64,000 nucleotides of DNA from Tsukamurella ocularis (GCF_024807615.1 NZ_JANUCJ010000002.1:744001-808000), one strand, 5' to 3'. Positions 25,667 through 35,061 are shown, numbered from the stretch's first letter. Made by a program: numbers and translations. Notes: generated by a model from the letters alone, not told the origin.

Positions 25667-28108
25667 CTACTTCCCGAAGCCGGCCTTGCGCAGCGCGTCC
25701 GCCATCGAGCCCGACGGTGCCGCTTGCGCGCCACCGCGCGACGGCCGGTTCGGTCCTCCTCCGCGCTGCCCCTGGCCGCGGTTCTGTCCGCCCTGACCTC
25801 CCTGCCCGCGCTGGCCACCGCTCGGCTGCCCGCCGCGCGCCTCGCCGCGAGGAGCACCGCCCCGTTGGGCGCCGCCGCGCTGCGCTCCCCCGCCGCGCGG
25901 TCCACGCTCCTTGGGGGCGGCGTCGTCGTTCAGGCGCAGCGAAAGACCGATGCGCTGGCGTTCGACGTCCACGTCGACCACCTTGACCTTGACGACCTGG
26001 CCCGACTTGACCACCTCGTGCGGGTCGGAGACGTACCGGTCGGACATGGCGGAGACGTGCACCAGCCCGTCCTGGTGCACGCCCACGTCGATGAAGGCGC
26101 CGAAGGCCGCGACGTTGGTGACCACGCCCTCCAGCACCATGCCCGGCTTGAGGTCGGAGACCTTCTCCACACCAGCGGCGAACGTCGCGGTGGCGAAAGC
26201 GGGACGCGGATCGCGACCCGGCTTCTCCAGCTCGGCGAGGATGTCGGTCACCGTCGGGACGCCGAAGCGCTCGTCGGCGAGCTCGGCGGCGATATCCGCA
26301 GGCCGCAGCTTCGCCAGCGCGGGGCCGTTGCCGATGAGCTCGGCGAGGGCCAGCCCGGAACGGTCGAGGATCTTCCGCACCACGGGGTAGGCCTCGGGGT
26401 GCACGCCCGAGGCGTCGAGGGGGTCGTCGCCGCCGCGGATGCGGAGGAAGCCGGCGCACTGCTCGAAGGCCTTGGGGCCGAGGCGAGGGACGTCCAGCAG
26501 GCCCCGACGGCTACGGAAGGCGCCGGCGCCGTCCCGGTGCGCGACGATCGCGGCGGCCAGGCCCTCGGTGACACCGGAGACGCGCGCGAGCAGCGGCGCC
26601 GAGGCGGTGTTGAGGTCGACGCCCACGGCGTTCACCGCGTCCTCCACGACCGCGTCGAGCGACTTGGCGAGGCTGGCCTGCGAGACGTCGTGCTGGTACT
26701 GGCCCACGCCGATCGACTTGGGGTCGATCTTCACCAGCTCGGCGAGCGGGTCCTGCAGGCGACGGGCGATGGAGACCGCGCCGCGGAGGGAGACGTCCAT
26801 GTCCGGCAGCTCCTGCGAGGCGTACTCCGAGGCGGAATAGATCGACGCGCCCGCCTCGCTCACGACGGCCTTCGCCGGGACGCGAGCACCGGCCTTCTTG
26901 ATCTCGCCGAGGAGCTCTGTGGTCAGGGCGTCGGTCTCGCGCGACGCGGTGCCGTTGCCGATGGCTACCAGCTCCACGTCGTGCCGGGCGATGAGCGCAG
27001 CGAGCAGTGCCTTGCTCTTGTCCCACTGGTTCTGCGGCTGATGCGGGTAGATGATCAGGGTGTCGAGCACCTTGCCGGTGCCGTCGACGACGGCGGTCTT
27101 GACGCCGTTGCGGAAGCCCGGGTCGAGGCCCAGCGTGGGCCGGGTGCCGGCGGGCGCCGCCAGCAGCAGGTCCTTGAGGTTGGTGGCGAAGACGTGCACG
27201 GCATCGTCCTCGGCGCGCTGGCGCAGCCGGGTCCGCGCGTCGACGGTGGCGGAAACCATCAGCTTGGTGCGCCAGGCCCACCGCGCGACGGTGCCGAGCC
27301 ACTTGTCGGCCGGGCGTCCCTGGTTCGAGATACCGAGTGCGGAGGCGACCATCGCCTCATAGTCGGCGTCCTCACCGCCGTCGAACTGCAGCGAAAGCAC
27401 CTCCTCCTTCTCGCCGCGGAGCACGGCGAGCACCCGGTGGCTGGGCATCGATTCGAGCGGCTCGGAGAACTCGAAGTAATCGCGGAACTTCTGTGACTTC
27501 TGCGGGTCGGCGCCCTCGCGCACGCCGGTGCGCAGCGTGGAATCGGCCCAGAACTTCTCGCGCACGGTGCCCACCAGCTCGGCGTCCTCGGCCGCGCGCT
27601 CGACGAGGATGTGCCGCGCGCCCTCGAGCGCGGCCGCGGCGTCGGCGACGTTCTCGCCGAGGAACTCCCCGGCCAGCTCCTCCGGAACCAGCGTGGGATC
27701 GGCCAGCAGGCGCTCGGCGAGCGGCTGCAGGCCGTTCTCCCGCGCGATCTGCGCCTTGGTGCGGCGCTTGACCTTGTACGGCAGGTAGATGTCCTCGACG
27801 CGGGCCTTGGTCTCCGCCGCGAGCAGCGCCGCGCGCAGTTCCGGCGTCAGCTTGCCCTGCTCCTCGATCGAGGCGAGCACCGCGGCGCGCCGGTCATCGA
27901 GCTCCCGCAGGTAGCCGAGCCGTTCCTCCAGTGTGCGCAGCTGCGCGTCGTCGAGGCTGCCGGTTACCTCCTTGCGGTACCGGGCGATGAACGGGACCGT
28001 CGACCCCTCGTCCAGCAGCTGGACCGCGGCGGCCACCTGGTTCTCCCCCACCGAGAGCTCCTCGGCGATGCGGGCGGATACGGATTTCACGGGCGCGCTC
28101 GAATTCAC
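25667..28108 (-). CDS. tex: Tex-family RNA-binding transcription accessory protein
   Basis: An 813-residue protein, bacterial relative of Spt6. The helical Tex N-terminus (residues 1 to about 190, with EGSTVPFIARYRKEVTG) is followed by a YqgF/RuvC-like domain (LGLDPGFRNGVKTAVVD near 325). A helix-hairpin-helix pair comes next (SAPLLARVSGVTEGLAAAIV near 490). The S1 domain (GMVLEGVVTNVAAFGAFIDV, HVSAMSDR) ends near 715. The last 95 residues are a Gly/Gln/Arg-rich tail that ordinary Tex proteins lack or have shorter. The start is GTG at 28108. Confidence 0.93.
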   Translation of the reverse strand: MNSSAPVKSVSARIAEELSVGENQVAAAVQLLDEGSTVPFIARYRKEVTGSLDDAQLRTLEERLGYLRELDDRRAAVLASIEEQGKLTPELRAALLAAETKARVEDIYLPYKVKRRTKAQIARENGLQPLAERLLADPTLVPEELAGEFLGENVADAAAALEGARHILVERAAEDAELVGTVREKFWADSTLRTGVREGADPQKSQKFRDYFEFSEPLESMPSHRVLAVLRGEKEEVLSLQFDGGEDADYEAMVASALGISNQGRPADKWLGTVARWAWRTKLMVSATVDARTRLRQRAEDDAVHVFATNLKDLLLAAPAGTRPTLGLDPGFRNGVKTAVVDGTGKVLDTLIIYPHQPQNQWDKSKALLAALIARHDVELVAIGNGTASRETDALTTELLGEIKKAGARVPAKAVVSEAGASIYSASEYASQELPDMDVSLRGAVSIARRLQDPLAELVKIDPKSIGVGQYQHDVSQASLAKSLDAVVEDAVNAVGVDLNTASAPLLARVSGVTEGLAAAIVAHRDGAGAFRSRRGLLDVPRLGPKAFEQCAGFLRIRGGDDPLDASGVHPEAYPVVRKILDRSGLALAELIGNGPALAKLRPADIAAELADERFGVPTVTDILAELEKPGRDPRPAFATATFAAGVEKVSDLKPGMVLEGVVTNVAAFGAFIDVGVHQDGLVHVSAMSDRYVSDPHEVVKSGQVVKVKVVDVDVERQRIGLSLRLNDDAAPKERGPRGGGAQRGGAQRGGAPRGEARGGQPSGGQRGQGGQGGQNRGQGQRGGGPNRPSRGGAQAAPSGSMADALRKAGFGK

Positions 28109-28117
28109 GCGGCCACC

Positions 28118-28537
28118 CTACCGGCGGGCACCGACGAGTTCGGCGATCACCGGCTCGGTGGCGCCGCACACCATCACCGCCTCGTAGGCGACGTCGGCCA
28201 ATCCTGCGCCGCCGTCGCGTACGAGGAAGTGCAGCGCCGCCATCACCCGCGCGGATTGGAAGCCCAGGATGTAGCCGGTGTGATCGCCGTCGAGGCGGCG
28301 CGCGTGCGCCTCGCGGTCCAGCCGGTCGGCCACGACCGCCAGACGGTCCGCCTCGCTCGCCCGCGAGCCGGGGGCACGACGCTCGTCGAGCAGCACCTCT
28401 CCCGCGGCGTCGAGCGCGGGATCGGCGGCGCGGTCCAGCGCCCCGGCGACGAGCGCGACGCCCGCAGCGTGCCGCTGGTCAGCGGGCACCGCGGCGACGG
28501 CATCGGACAGGTCGGGCAGGCTAGTCGACCGATGCAT
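28118..28537 (-). CDS. Hypothetical protein (end of YbaB-led cassette)
   Basis: A 139-residue, Ala-rich, mostly helical soluble protein without a signal peptide or recognised motif. It overlaps the end of the 294-residue gene by 17 bp and is the last of four tightly packed genes (28118-29979). Acidic and arginine pairs recur (ADRLDREAHARRLDGD). I do not recognise a family. Tight packing suggests it is co-expressed with, and may bind, the product of the upstream gene. Confidence 0.65.
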   Translation of the reverse strand: MHRSTSLPDLSDAVAAVPADQRHAAGVALVAGALDRAADPALDAAGEVLLDERRAPGSRASEADRLAVVADRLDREAHARRLDGDHTGYILGFQSARVMAALHFLVRDGGAGLADVAYEAVMVCGATEPVIAELVGARR

Positions 28538-29405
28538 CGGCGTCCTCCCAGCTCGCGGTCCACGCGTCGGACGACCACGACGGTGCGAAACCGGCTGCGC
28601 GCAGGTACTCGCACACGTCGGGCGGCGGTTCGAGCGTGCCGACCACAGGGCCGGGCGCGAAACCGTGTGCCGCGCAGAAGGTCGCGATGGACAGTTCGGG
28701 CCACACCTCGTTACCGGCGGCGAGCTCGCCGTCGCGCAGGATGATCCCGGGCCGCAAGTAGCCGTCGAGTTCGGTGGTGCCGATCAGCCGCCACGACCGT
28801 CCGGCCTCATCGATCACCTCGGCGACCGCCATCCGCACCCAGCCCCGCGCAGATCCGGTCACGGCCGCGCACACCTCACGCAACCGCAGGTCGAGATCGG
28901 CGGGCGCGGCGACGGGCATCGCGTACTGCGCAGCGCGGTGGCTGCCGTCGGCACCGAAGGACCGGCCGAGCATGCCCATCCCGGCGAGTGGCGCGAAGGA
29001 GCCGACCGCAGCGCCGTGCCCTGCGGCGAGCTCGGCGGACCGTCGGCGGGCCTCCTCGGCGGCGTCCTCGGTCTCGGCGCGGCCGCGCTCGTCCGCGAGG
29101 TCGGCGGATTGCTCGGCCCCGGGATCGCCGGGCGGGTGCTGCCCGCGCGCCTCCAGGCGGGCCAGGGCGGTGCGCGCGGCGACGTCGGTCATGCGGGCGC
29201 GGGTGTCGTCCACGAGGCGCGCGTAGTCGGCGTGGAAGTGCGCCCGCGCCCGGTCCAACTCGGCCGCCGTGACGAGCGCGCCCGACGGCGGGTTCATCCC
29301 GAGGCCGGCGGCGATCCGCCGGGCCGCGTCGTGCACGACGAGGTACTTCTCGCCCGTCGCGGCGTAGGGGCCGGGCTCCTGGGGCCAGAACGCGGGATCG
29401 GTCAT
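28521..29405 (-). CDS. Hypothetical protein, third gene of YbaB-led cassette
   Basis: A 294-residue protein of two parts. The N-terminal half is helical and charged (RARAHFHADYARLVDDTRARM), with a Glu/Ala-rich linker to about residue 150. A glycine-rich turn (LAGMGMLGRSFGADG) leads into a C-terminal alpha/beta domain rich in Trp and acidic residues (RSWRLIGTTELDGYLRPGIIL, SWSSDAWTASWEDA). The layout, a helical leader plus a distinct C-terminal domain in an operon with small helical proteins, recalls type VII secretion substrates, but no WxG motif is visible. It starts at ATG 29405, overlapping the upstream stop. Confidence 0.65.
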   Translation of the reverse strand: MTDPAFWPQEPGPYAATGEKYLVVHDAARRIAAGLGMNPPSGALVTAAELDRARAHFHADYARLVDDTRARMTDVAARTALARLEARGQHPPGDPGAEQSADLADERGRAETEDAAEEARRRSAELAAGHGAAVGSFAPLAGMGMLGRSFGADGSHRAAQYAMPVAAPADLDLRLREVCAAVTGSARGWVRMAVAEVIDEAGRSWRLIGTTELDGYLRPGIILRDGELAAGNEVWPELSIATFCAAHGFAPGPVVGTLEPPPDVCEYLRAAGFAPSWSSDAWTASWEDADASVD

Positions 29406-29680
29406 CCGACGGCCTCGATCGTCTCGGCCGCGACGCGGTCCGCCCCGGCGGCCCGGCGGGCCCGGTGCCGGATCAGCGCCGCGAGCGTACGCAGCTCGGC
29501 GACGGCGGCGGCGTGCAACTCCTGCGCCGCGGCGTCGGACGCGGCGGGGACGTCGCCGAGGGCACGCGCGAACCGGTCGGCGGGCAGCGGCAGGGGCTCC
29601 GGTGCGAGCAAGGAGTCCGCCAGTGCGTCGACGGTGCGCGCCTCCCGCTCCCAGGCGTCCGGCTCCAGTTCGAAGATCAT
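29402..29680 (-). CDS. Small helical protein (possible ESX/EspC-like)
   Basis: A 92-residue acidic, all-helical protein with a proline break (PEPLPLPADRF) in the middle. It has no signal peptide or cysteine. Size, helical hairpin layout and its place between a YbaB-like protein and a larger two-part protein resemble EspC-like type VII secretion-associated proteins of mycolata. The resemblance is general and I assign it only tentatively. The start (ATG 29680) overlaps the YbaB-like stop and its own stop overlaps the next start, both as ATGA. Confidence 0.6.
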   Translation of the reverse strand: MIFELEPDAWEREARTVDALADSLLAPEPLPLPADRFARALGDVPAASDAAAQELHAAAVAELRTLAALIRHRARRAAGADRVAAETIEAVG

Positions 29681-29979
29681 CGCGGCACGCGGGTGAGCTC
29701 GGCGCGCCGCGCGTAGTGCTCGCGCAGCGTGGCTGCCGCGCGGGCCGCGAGCTCGGCGATCAAGGGGCCCAGACGTTCCGGCGGGTGCGCGCGCGGCGTC
29801 CCGGGCGCCAGTTCCACCTCGACGACGTGCCCTCGCACGTCGACGGTGACGGCGACGGCCCGGTCCTGCGACCGCGCCGTCACCCGGGCGGTGCGGAACT
29901 CCTCGTCGAGCCGCGCGAGCTCCGCCTCGCGGCGTTCCACGTCCGCGAGCAGCGCGGCGGCGCCGCTGATCTCAGCCAT
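29677..29979 (-). CDS. YbaB/EbfC-like nucleoid-associated protein
   Basis: A 100-residue protein of the YbaB/EbfC type: an N-terminal helix (LLADVERREAELARLDEEF), a short beta sheet (AVAVTVDVRGHVVEVEL) and a C-terminal helix. The canonical YbaB is a DNA-binding dimer next to recR; this divergent copy instead heads a four-gene cassette. In mycolata such extra YbaB-like proteins are often found beside secretion-related genes. ATG at 29979 follows GGGGGAA. Confidence 0.75.
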   Translation of the reverse strand: MAEISGAAALLADVERREAELARLDEEFRTARVTARSQDRAVAVTVDVRGHVVEVELAPGTPRAHPPERLGPLIAELAARAAATLREHYARRAELTRVPR

Positions 29980-30064
29980 GATTCCCCCGAATCCGCGGGC
30001 GCCCCCACGCCCACTGCGACCATCATGCCGTGCGGTCGCGCCCCGGGTGCGGATTCGGCGGCAA

Positions 30065-31117
30065 TCAGCGCGGATCGGGTACCGGGGACTCCCAGTTCGG
30101 CAGGACGTCGCCGCGCACCGCGGGGAACTCCACCCGAAGGCGCGATCCGCCGCGCGGCGATTCCTCGATGCAGACGGAACCGCCGTGCGCCCGGACGATC
30201 TCGTCGACGATGACCAGCGCGAGGCCGCTCCCGTCTGCGCGGAGGCGCTCGGGATCCTCGAAGGGCGCGAAGGCCCGCGCGCGCTCGGCGGCGGGGATGG
30301 GCGGACCGTCGTCGTCGACACGGAGGACGACGGCGTCGTCGAACGTCGCGATCCGCAGCACGACCGCCGTTTCGGCGTGCCGCGCGGCCTCGTCGAGGAG
30401 GTACTGCATCAGCACCGTCAAGTGGCTGTGGGCACCGAGCACGAGGGTCGCGAGGTCTCCCTCGACGGAGAACGCGGCCCGAGCAGGGGCACGCACGTCG
30501 GTCATCACCTCGAACCACGGGAGGATCTCGCGGCGTGGGCGATCACCCGCGCGGAGCCGCGCGAGGAGCAGCACGTCGGCGGCGACTGTCTGCAGTCGGT
30601 CGGTGGCAGCGAGGCCGCGCTGTACCGCGTGTGCGGAGTCGGGGCCGCCGGGCCGCGCCGCTGCGGCCAGGTCCGCGGGGACTGCGGCGAGAGGGCCGCG
30701 CAGTGCGTCCGCGGCGTCGCCGACGAAGTCGAGGCGGTGCTCGGCGGCGCGCTGGCGGCGATCGAGGGCGTCGTTGAGCGTACGCGCGAGGCGGGCGAGT
30801 TCGTCGTCGCCGCCGGGCTCGTCCACGCGCAGCCGGGGATCACCGTCGGCGAGGTCGCGGAACCGCCTCTCCAACACGCCGACCCGCCGCAGGACCCGGT
30901 CCACGGCGACCCACGCGACGAGGGCGGCGACGAGGCCCGCCAGGACGACGGCCGCCAGAACCGTACCGACGGTGAAACCGGGGTGGGCGGCGGAGATCCG
31001 CAGGGCCGCCCAGGCGACGACCGCGGCGCCGAGCGCCACGACCGTCCCGGCGAGGAGCGGCAGGCGCGTGCGCGTCGAACCGGGCTCGGTCGCACCCGGC
31101 GCCGGTGTCCCTGCCAC
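30065..31117 (-). CDS. Degenerate membrane histidine kinase
   Basis: A 350-residue protein with two membrane helices (residues 21-70), a HAMP-like linker, a dimerisation region and an HATPase domain. The phosphoacceptor box reads FVGDAADALRGPL, with Asp137 where the invariant His should be. The N box has Glu243 in place of Asn (LLDEAARH), and the G1 box reads DDGPPIP. The G2 box GSGLALVIV is intact. It therefore looks like a pseudokinase; no response regulator gene is adjacent. GTG at 31117 follows GGGAGGAGG. It lies 85 bp upstream of the YbaB-led cassette. Confidence 0.85.
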   Translation of the reverse strand: MAGTPAPGATEPGSTRTRLPLLAGTVVALGAAVVAWAALRISAAHPGFTVGTVLAAVVLAGLVAALVAWVAVDRVLRRVGVLERRFRDLADGDPRLRVDEPGGDDELARLARTLNDALDRRQRAAEHRLDFVGDAADALRGPLAAVPADLAAAARPGGPDSAHAVQRGLAATDRLQTVAADVLLLARLRAGDRPRREILPWFEVMTDVRAPARAAFSVEGDLATLVLGAHSHLTVLMQYLLDEAARHAETAVVLRIATFDDAVVLRVDDDGPPIPAAERARAFAPFEDPERLRADGSGLALVIVDEIVRAHGGSVCIEESPRGGSRLRVEFPAVRGDVLPNWESPVPDPR

Positions 31118-31259
31118 GCATCCTCCTCCCGGGGTGCCGATCGCCGCGGCCGCGGCGGTGCGATCGCGTCGGCACCGTTCCCCGGGTTGACGATACCGAT
31201 CGGCGATCCGTTCCCGGCGTTGATCGTGTCAGGGACGTGCGGCGTGGCGGCCCCGACGG

Positions 31260-31970
31260 TCAGGCGGGGTTCTCGGCGTCGTCGGGCGGTAGCAGATCCG
31301 GTCGACGGTCCGCGGTCCGCGCGAGGGACTGCTCGCGGCGCCACTGCGCGACCTTGGCGTGGTCACCCGAGAGCAGGACGGGGGGCACGGTGAGGTCGCG
31401 CCAGGTCTCGGGCCGCGTGTAGGAGGGCCCCTCGAGGAGGCCATCGGCACCGTCCGAGAAGGAGTCGTCCTGGTGGCTCAGCTTATTGCCCAACACGCCG
31501 GGGATGAGCCGGCCGAAGGCCTCGACCATGACGAGAACGGCGACCTCGCCGCCGATGAGGACGTAGTCGCCGATGGACACCTCGACCACGCGGACGCGGC
31601 GGGCGGCGTCGTCGAAGACGCGCTGGTCGATGCCCTCGTATCGGCCGCAGGCGAAGACGATGTGCTCCTCGCGGGCCCACTCGTGCGCCATGGCCTGCGT
31701 GAACGGAACGCCCGCGGGCGTGGGGACGACGAGCAGGGCGTCGTCGGGGCAGACGTCGTCGAGGGCGGGCCCCCAGACGGTGGGCTTCATGACCATGCCG
31801 GGCCCGCCGCCGTAGGGCGAGTCGTCGACCGCCTTGTGCACGTCGTGGGTCCAGTCGCGCAGGTCGTGCACGCCGAACTCGAGCAGGCCCTTGTCGACGG
31901 CCTTGCCGAGCAGCGCCTGCCGCAGCGGCGCGAGGTATTCGGGGAAGATCGTCACCACGTCGATGCGCAT
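31260..31970 (-). CDS. trmD: tRNA (guanine-37-N1)-methyltransferase
   Basis: A 236-residue SPOUT-fold enzyme that methylates G37 in tRNAs to prevent +1 frameshifting. It begins [13 protein letters not shown]. The trefoil-knot SAM site shows [13 protein letters not shown] and the [12 protein letters not shown]-type text ([14 protein letters not shown]), followed by [11 protein letters not shown]. It is next to rimM at 8 bp, in the conserved rpsP-khpA-rimM-trmD order. Confidence 0.97.
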   Translation of the reverse strand: MRIDVVTIFPEYLAPLRQALLGKAVDKGLLEFGVHDLRDWTHDVHKAVDDSPYGGGPGMVMKPTVWGPALDDVCPDDALLVVPTPAGVPFTQAMAHEWAREEHIVFACGRYEGIDQRVFDDAARRVRVVEVSIGDYVLIGGEVAVLVMVEAFGRLIPGVLGNKLSHQDDSFSDGADGLLEGPSYTRPETWRDLTVPPVLLSGDHAKVAQWRREQSLARTADRRPDLLPPDDAENPA

Positions 31971-31978
31971 GTCAGTCG

Positions 31979-32500
31979 CTATTCCGGATCGAGAAGACCC
32001 TCGGGCGGGTCGACGGTGACGACGCCACCGGCGAGGTCGATGTCGGGGACGATGGCCGTGACGAACGGGATGAGGATCTCGCGGCCGTCGGGCGCCTTCA
32101 CCGACAGCAGCTCGCCACCGGGCGCGTGCAGCACCTCGGCGATCGTGCCGACGTCCTCACCTCCGACGGTGCGGACGGCGAGGCCCTCGAGCTCGTGGTC
32201 GTAGAACTCGTCGGGGTCGTCGCTCGGCTCGACATCGGCGGAGTCGATGAGGAAGAGGGTGCCGCGTAGTTCGTCGGCCGCGGTGCGGTCGTTCACGCCC
32301 TGCAGACGCACCAGCAGCCTCCCGGAATGATTCCGGGAGGCTGCCACGGTGTACGTCTGGGCGTTCTTCTCGCGGGGGCGCCGGCCGGTGAGGACCGCGC
32401 CGTCCGCGAAGCGGAGCTCGGGCGAATCGGTACGCACGTCCACGACGATCTCGCCGCGGATGCCGTGCGACTTGGCGACCCGCCCGATCACGAGCTCCAT
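31979..32500 (-). CDS. rimM: 16S rRNA processing protein RimM
   Basis: A 173-residue ribosome maturation factor for the head of the 30S subunit; it binds S19. The N-terminal RimM domain starts [18 protein letters not shown], and the PRC barrel holds [12 protein letters not shown] and [14 protein letters not shown]. It lies between khpA and trmD, in the same operon as rpsP. Confidence 0.96.
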   Translation of the reverse strand: MELVIGRVAKSHGIRGEIVVDVRTDSPELRFADGAVLTGRRPREKNAQTYTVAASRNHSGRLLVRLQGVNDRTAADELRGTLFLIDSADVEPSDDPDEFYDHELEGLAVRTVGGEDVGTIAEVLHAPGGELLSVKAPDGREILIPFVTAIVPDIDLAGGVVTVDPPEGLLDPE

Positions 32501-32504
32501 CGGG

Positions 32505-32753
32505 TCAGCGGACCCGATCGGTGTCGACGACGTCGATCCGGATGCCCTTGCCGCCGATACCGGTGACGAGGGTGCGCAGGGCGGTGGCGGTACGGCCGCT
32601 GCGGCCGATGACCTTGCCCAGGTCGTCCGGGTTCACGTGGACCTCGATCACGCGGCCGCGACGGCCGGTGATGAGGTCGACGCGGACGTCGTCCGGGTTC
32701 GACACGATGCCGCGCACGAGGTGCTCGACGGCATCAGCGACGACGGCGCTCAT
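32505..32753 (-). CDS. khpA: KH-domain RNA-binding protein
   Basis: An 82-residue protein made of one type II KH domain with the loop GKVIGRSGRTATALR. KhpA binds RNA and, with KhpB, affects cell growth in other Gram-positive bacteria. It is one base from rpsP (TAA then ATG) and 4 bp from rimM, and corresponds to M. tuberculosis Rv2908c. Confidence 0.94.
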   Translation of the reverse strand: MSAVVADAVEHLVRGIVSNPDDVRVDLITGRRGRVIEVHVNPDDLGKVIGRSGRTATALRTLVTGIGGKGIRIDVVDTDRVR

Positions 32754-33209
32754 TTACTCGCCCTCGGCCGGAGCCTCGGCCGGAGCCTCAGCAGCCTCGG
32801 CGGGAGCCTCGTCGGCCTTCTTCTCCGCCTTCTTCTTGGGCGTGGTGGCGGCAGCGGCCGGCTCGTTGTCGGCAGCGGCGAGGGCCGCGTTGAACAGGTC
32901 CAGCTTGGACGGCTTCTCGGCGGCCGTCTTCAGGGTGCCCTCGGCGCCGGGGAGACCCTTGAACTTCTGCCAGTCACCGGTGATCTTCAGCAGGGCGAGG
33001 ACGGGCTCGGTCGGCTGCGCGCCGACGCCCAGCCAGTACTGCACGCGCTCGGAGTCGATCGCGATGAGCGACGGCTCCTCCTTGGGGTGGTACTTGCCGA
33101 TCGACTCGATCGCGCGGCCGTTGCGGCGGGTGCGCGAGTCGGCGATGACGACGCGGTACTGGGGGTTGCGGATCTTGCCGAGCCGCGTGAGCTTGATCTT
33201 GACAGCCAT
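32754..33209 (-). CDS. rpsP: 30S ribosomal protein S16
   Basis: A 151-residue S16. The core is conserved ([38 protein letters not shown]). Beyond about residue 90 it has a C-terminal extension rich in Ala, Glu and Lys, longer than the 80-90 residue S16 of E. coli but usual in actinobacteria. It is the first gene of the rpsP-khpA-rimM-trmD operon. Confidence 0.96.
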   Translation of the reverse strand: MAVKIKLTRLGKIRNPQYRVVIADSRTRRNGRAIESIGKYHPKEEPSLIAIDSERVQYWLGVGAQPTEPVLALLKITGDWQKFKGLPGAEGTLKTAAEKPSKLDLFNAALAAADNEPAAAATTPKKKAEKKADEAPAEAAEAPAEAPAEGE

Positions 33210-33448
33210 GTGCCTGTGGTTCCTTCGTGTGTAGTCACGTGTGCAATTCAGCGATGCGTCAGGATGAACGCACCCGGTTTTGCCGTCTGGTTGCGTGACC
33301 GCCGGGGCGGTATCTCAGCCGCTGCCGGTCAGCAGCGTTCCATTCTGCCACGCCATGCGACCGGTGCGAAATCGCGTGACGGCGCTCCCGCTGTCGTTCC
33401 GCCGGTTCCCGACCTGCCGCAGCGGGCTCGCGGCGGTAGCGTTCGGCC
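33210..33448. other. Divergent promoter region, rpsP / gadB
   Basis: A 239-bp gap with no supported gene. It must hold the promoter of the minus-strand ribosomal operon and that of the plus-strand decarboxylase. I saw no clear operator or riboswitch. Confidence 0.5.
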
Positions 33449-34831
33449 ATGGGCACGAATCCCCTCGACGACGACACCTTTCTGATCCCCGCCTACGCTG
33501 GACGGCTGGGAACCGACCCCCTCCCCCGCGCCCGGCTCGCGGACGGCGAGACCACGCCGTCGGAGGCCTACCGCTTCATCCACGACGAGCTCATGCTCGA
33601 CGGCCAGTCGCGGATGAACCTCGCGACCTTCGTCACCACCTGGATGGAGCCGCAGGGCCAGGCGTTGATGTCCGAGTCCTTCGACAAGAACGCTATCGAC
33701 CACGACGAATACCCCGCGACGTCCGCGATCGACGCCCGCACCGTGGCGATCGTGGCCGATCTGTTCCACGCCCCCGGTCTGAACCCCGCCGACCCCGCCT
33801 CCGCGACGGGCACGTCGACGATCGGCTCCTCGGAAGCCGTGATGCTGGCCGGTCTCGCGCTGAAGTGGCGCTGGCGGAAGGCCCGCCTGGCGCGGGGCCT
33901 GGACGCAAGCGCACCGAAGCTGGTCTTGGGGTCGAACGTGCAGGTCGTGTGGGAGAAGTTCTGCCGCTACTTCGACGTCGAGCCGGTGTACCTGCCGGTC
34001 GAACCCGGGCGCTACGTGATCACGCCCGAGCAGGTGCGGGCCGCTGTCGACGAGAACGCCATCGGCGCCGTGACGATCCTCGGCACCACGTTCACGGGCG
34101 AGTACGAGGACGTGGCGGGGGTCTGCGCCGCGCTCGACGATCTGGCGGCGCAGGGCGGCCCCGATGTGCCGGTGCACGTCGACGCCGCGAGTGGTGGCTT
34201 CGTCGCGCCCTTCCTCGACCCGGACCTCGCATGGGACTTCCGGCTGCCGCGGGTCGCGTCGATCAACGCCTCGGGTCACAAGTTCGGGCTGACGTATCCG
34301 GGCATCGGGTTCGTGGTCTTCCGCGACCGGGCGGCCCTCGACGAGGACCTGGTCTTCCGGGTGAACTACCTCGGCGGCGACATGCCCACCTTCACACTCA
34401 ACTTCTCCCGCCCCGGGGCCCAGATCATCGGCCAGTACTACAACTTCATCCGCCTCGGCCGTGACGGGTACACCAAGATCATGCGTGCCCTGCGCGGAAC
34501 GGCGGCCTGGCTGGCGAAGGAGTTCGCGGCACTGCCGCACCTGCATGTGGTCACCGACGGCTCGGCGTTGCCGGTGGTGACACTGTCCGTCGACGATGCC
34601 GCACCGTTCACCGCCTTCGACGTCTCCCACGAGCTGCGCGCCTACGGCTGGCAGGTACCGGCGTACACGATGCCCGCCGACGCACAGGACGTCACGGTGC
34701 TGCGGATCGTCGTCCGAGAGGGCTTCTCCGGCGACCTCGCCGGCAAGCTCCGCGACGATCTCGCCGCCGCCCTCACCCGACTCTCGCGGAACGACGGGCA
34801 CGGAGAGCGGCGGACCGCCTTCCACCACTGA
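33449..34831 (+). CDS. gadB: Glutamate decarboxylase
   Basis: A 460-residue PLP enzyme converting glutamate to GABA and CO2 with consumption of a proton, a route to acid tolerance. The PLP-binding lysine is Lys278 in the signature SGHKFGL. Other family marks are IGSSEAVMLAGLALKWRWR and HVDAASGGFVAPFLDPD. The length is typical of bacterial GadA/B. No GABA antiporter (gadC) is adjacent. It lies on the plus strand inside the otherwise minus-strand translation/SRP block. Confidence 0.93.
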   Translation: MGTNPLDDDTFLIPAYAGRLGTDPLPRARLADGETTPSEAYRFIHDELMLDGQSRMNLATFVTTWMEPQGQALMSESFDKNAIDHDEYPATSAIDARTVAIVADLFHAPGLNPADPASATGTSTIGSSEAVMLAGLALKWRWRKARLARGLDASAPKLVLGSNVQVVWEKFCRYFDVEPVYLPVEPGRYVITPEQVRAAVDENAIGAVTILGTTFTGEYEDVAGVCAALDDLAAQGGPDVPVHVDAASGGFVAPFLDPDLAWDFRLPRVASINASGHKFGLTYPGIGFVVFRDRAALDEDLVFRVNYLGGDMPTFTLNFSRPGAQIIGQYYNFIRLGRDGYTKIMRALRGTAAWLAKEFAALPHLHVVTDGSALPVVTLSVDDAAPFTAFDVSHELRAYGWQVPAYTMPADAQDVTVLRIVVREGFSGDLAGKLRDDLAAALTRLSRNDGHGERRTAFHH

Positions 34832-34944
34832 CTCGCGACACGCGGCTCCGGGCCGCGATTCCGCCCAACAGCTAGGGTCGAGGTGAAGACGGTCCCCATC
34901 GCGTGACACGCGCCACTTCGGCCCTGATGTTGCGAAAGCAATGG

Positions 34945-34958
34945 TTACCGACGGGTAA
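34945..34958. promoter_or_regulatory. Palindrome upstream of acyltransferase gene
   Basis: TTACC-GACG-GGTAA, perfect 5-bp arms around four bases, 104 bp upstream of the acyltransferase start. It is next to a TTGCGA/TGGTTA promoter-like pair. It could be an operator; no regulator is assigned. Confidence 0.35.
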
Positions 34959-35061
34959 ACTCAACCCCGTTGTTGCCTGCGCGATGCACCGCCAGCCCGG
35001 TGTAGCCCCCTGCCAGGCCGCAGACAGCCACCTCGCAGGATCGGACCGCAGACTCAGACAT

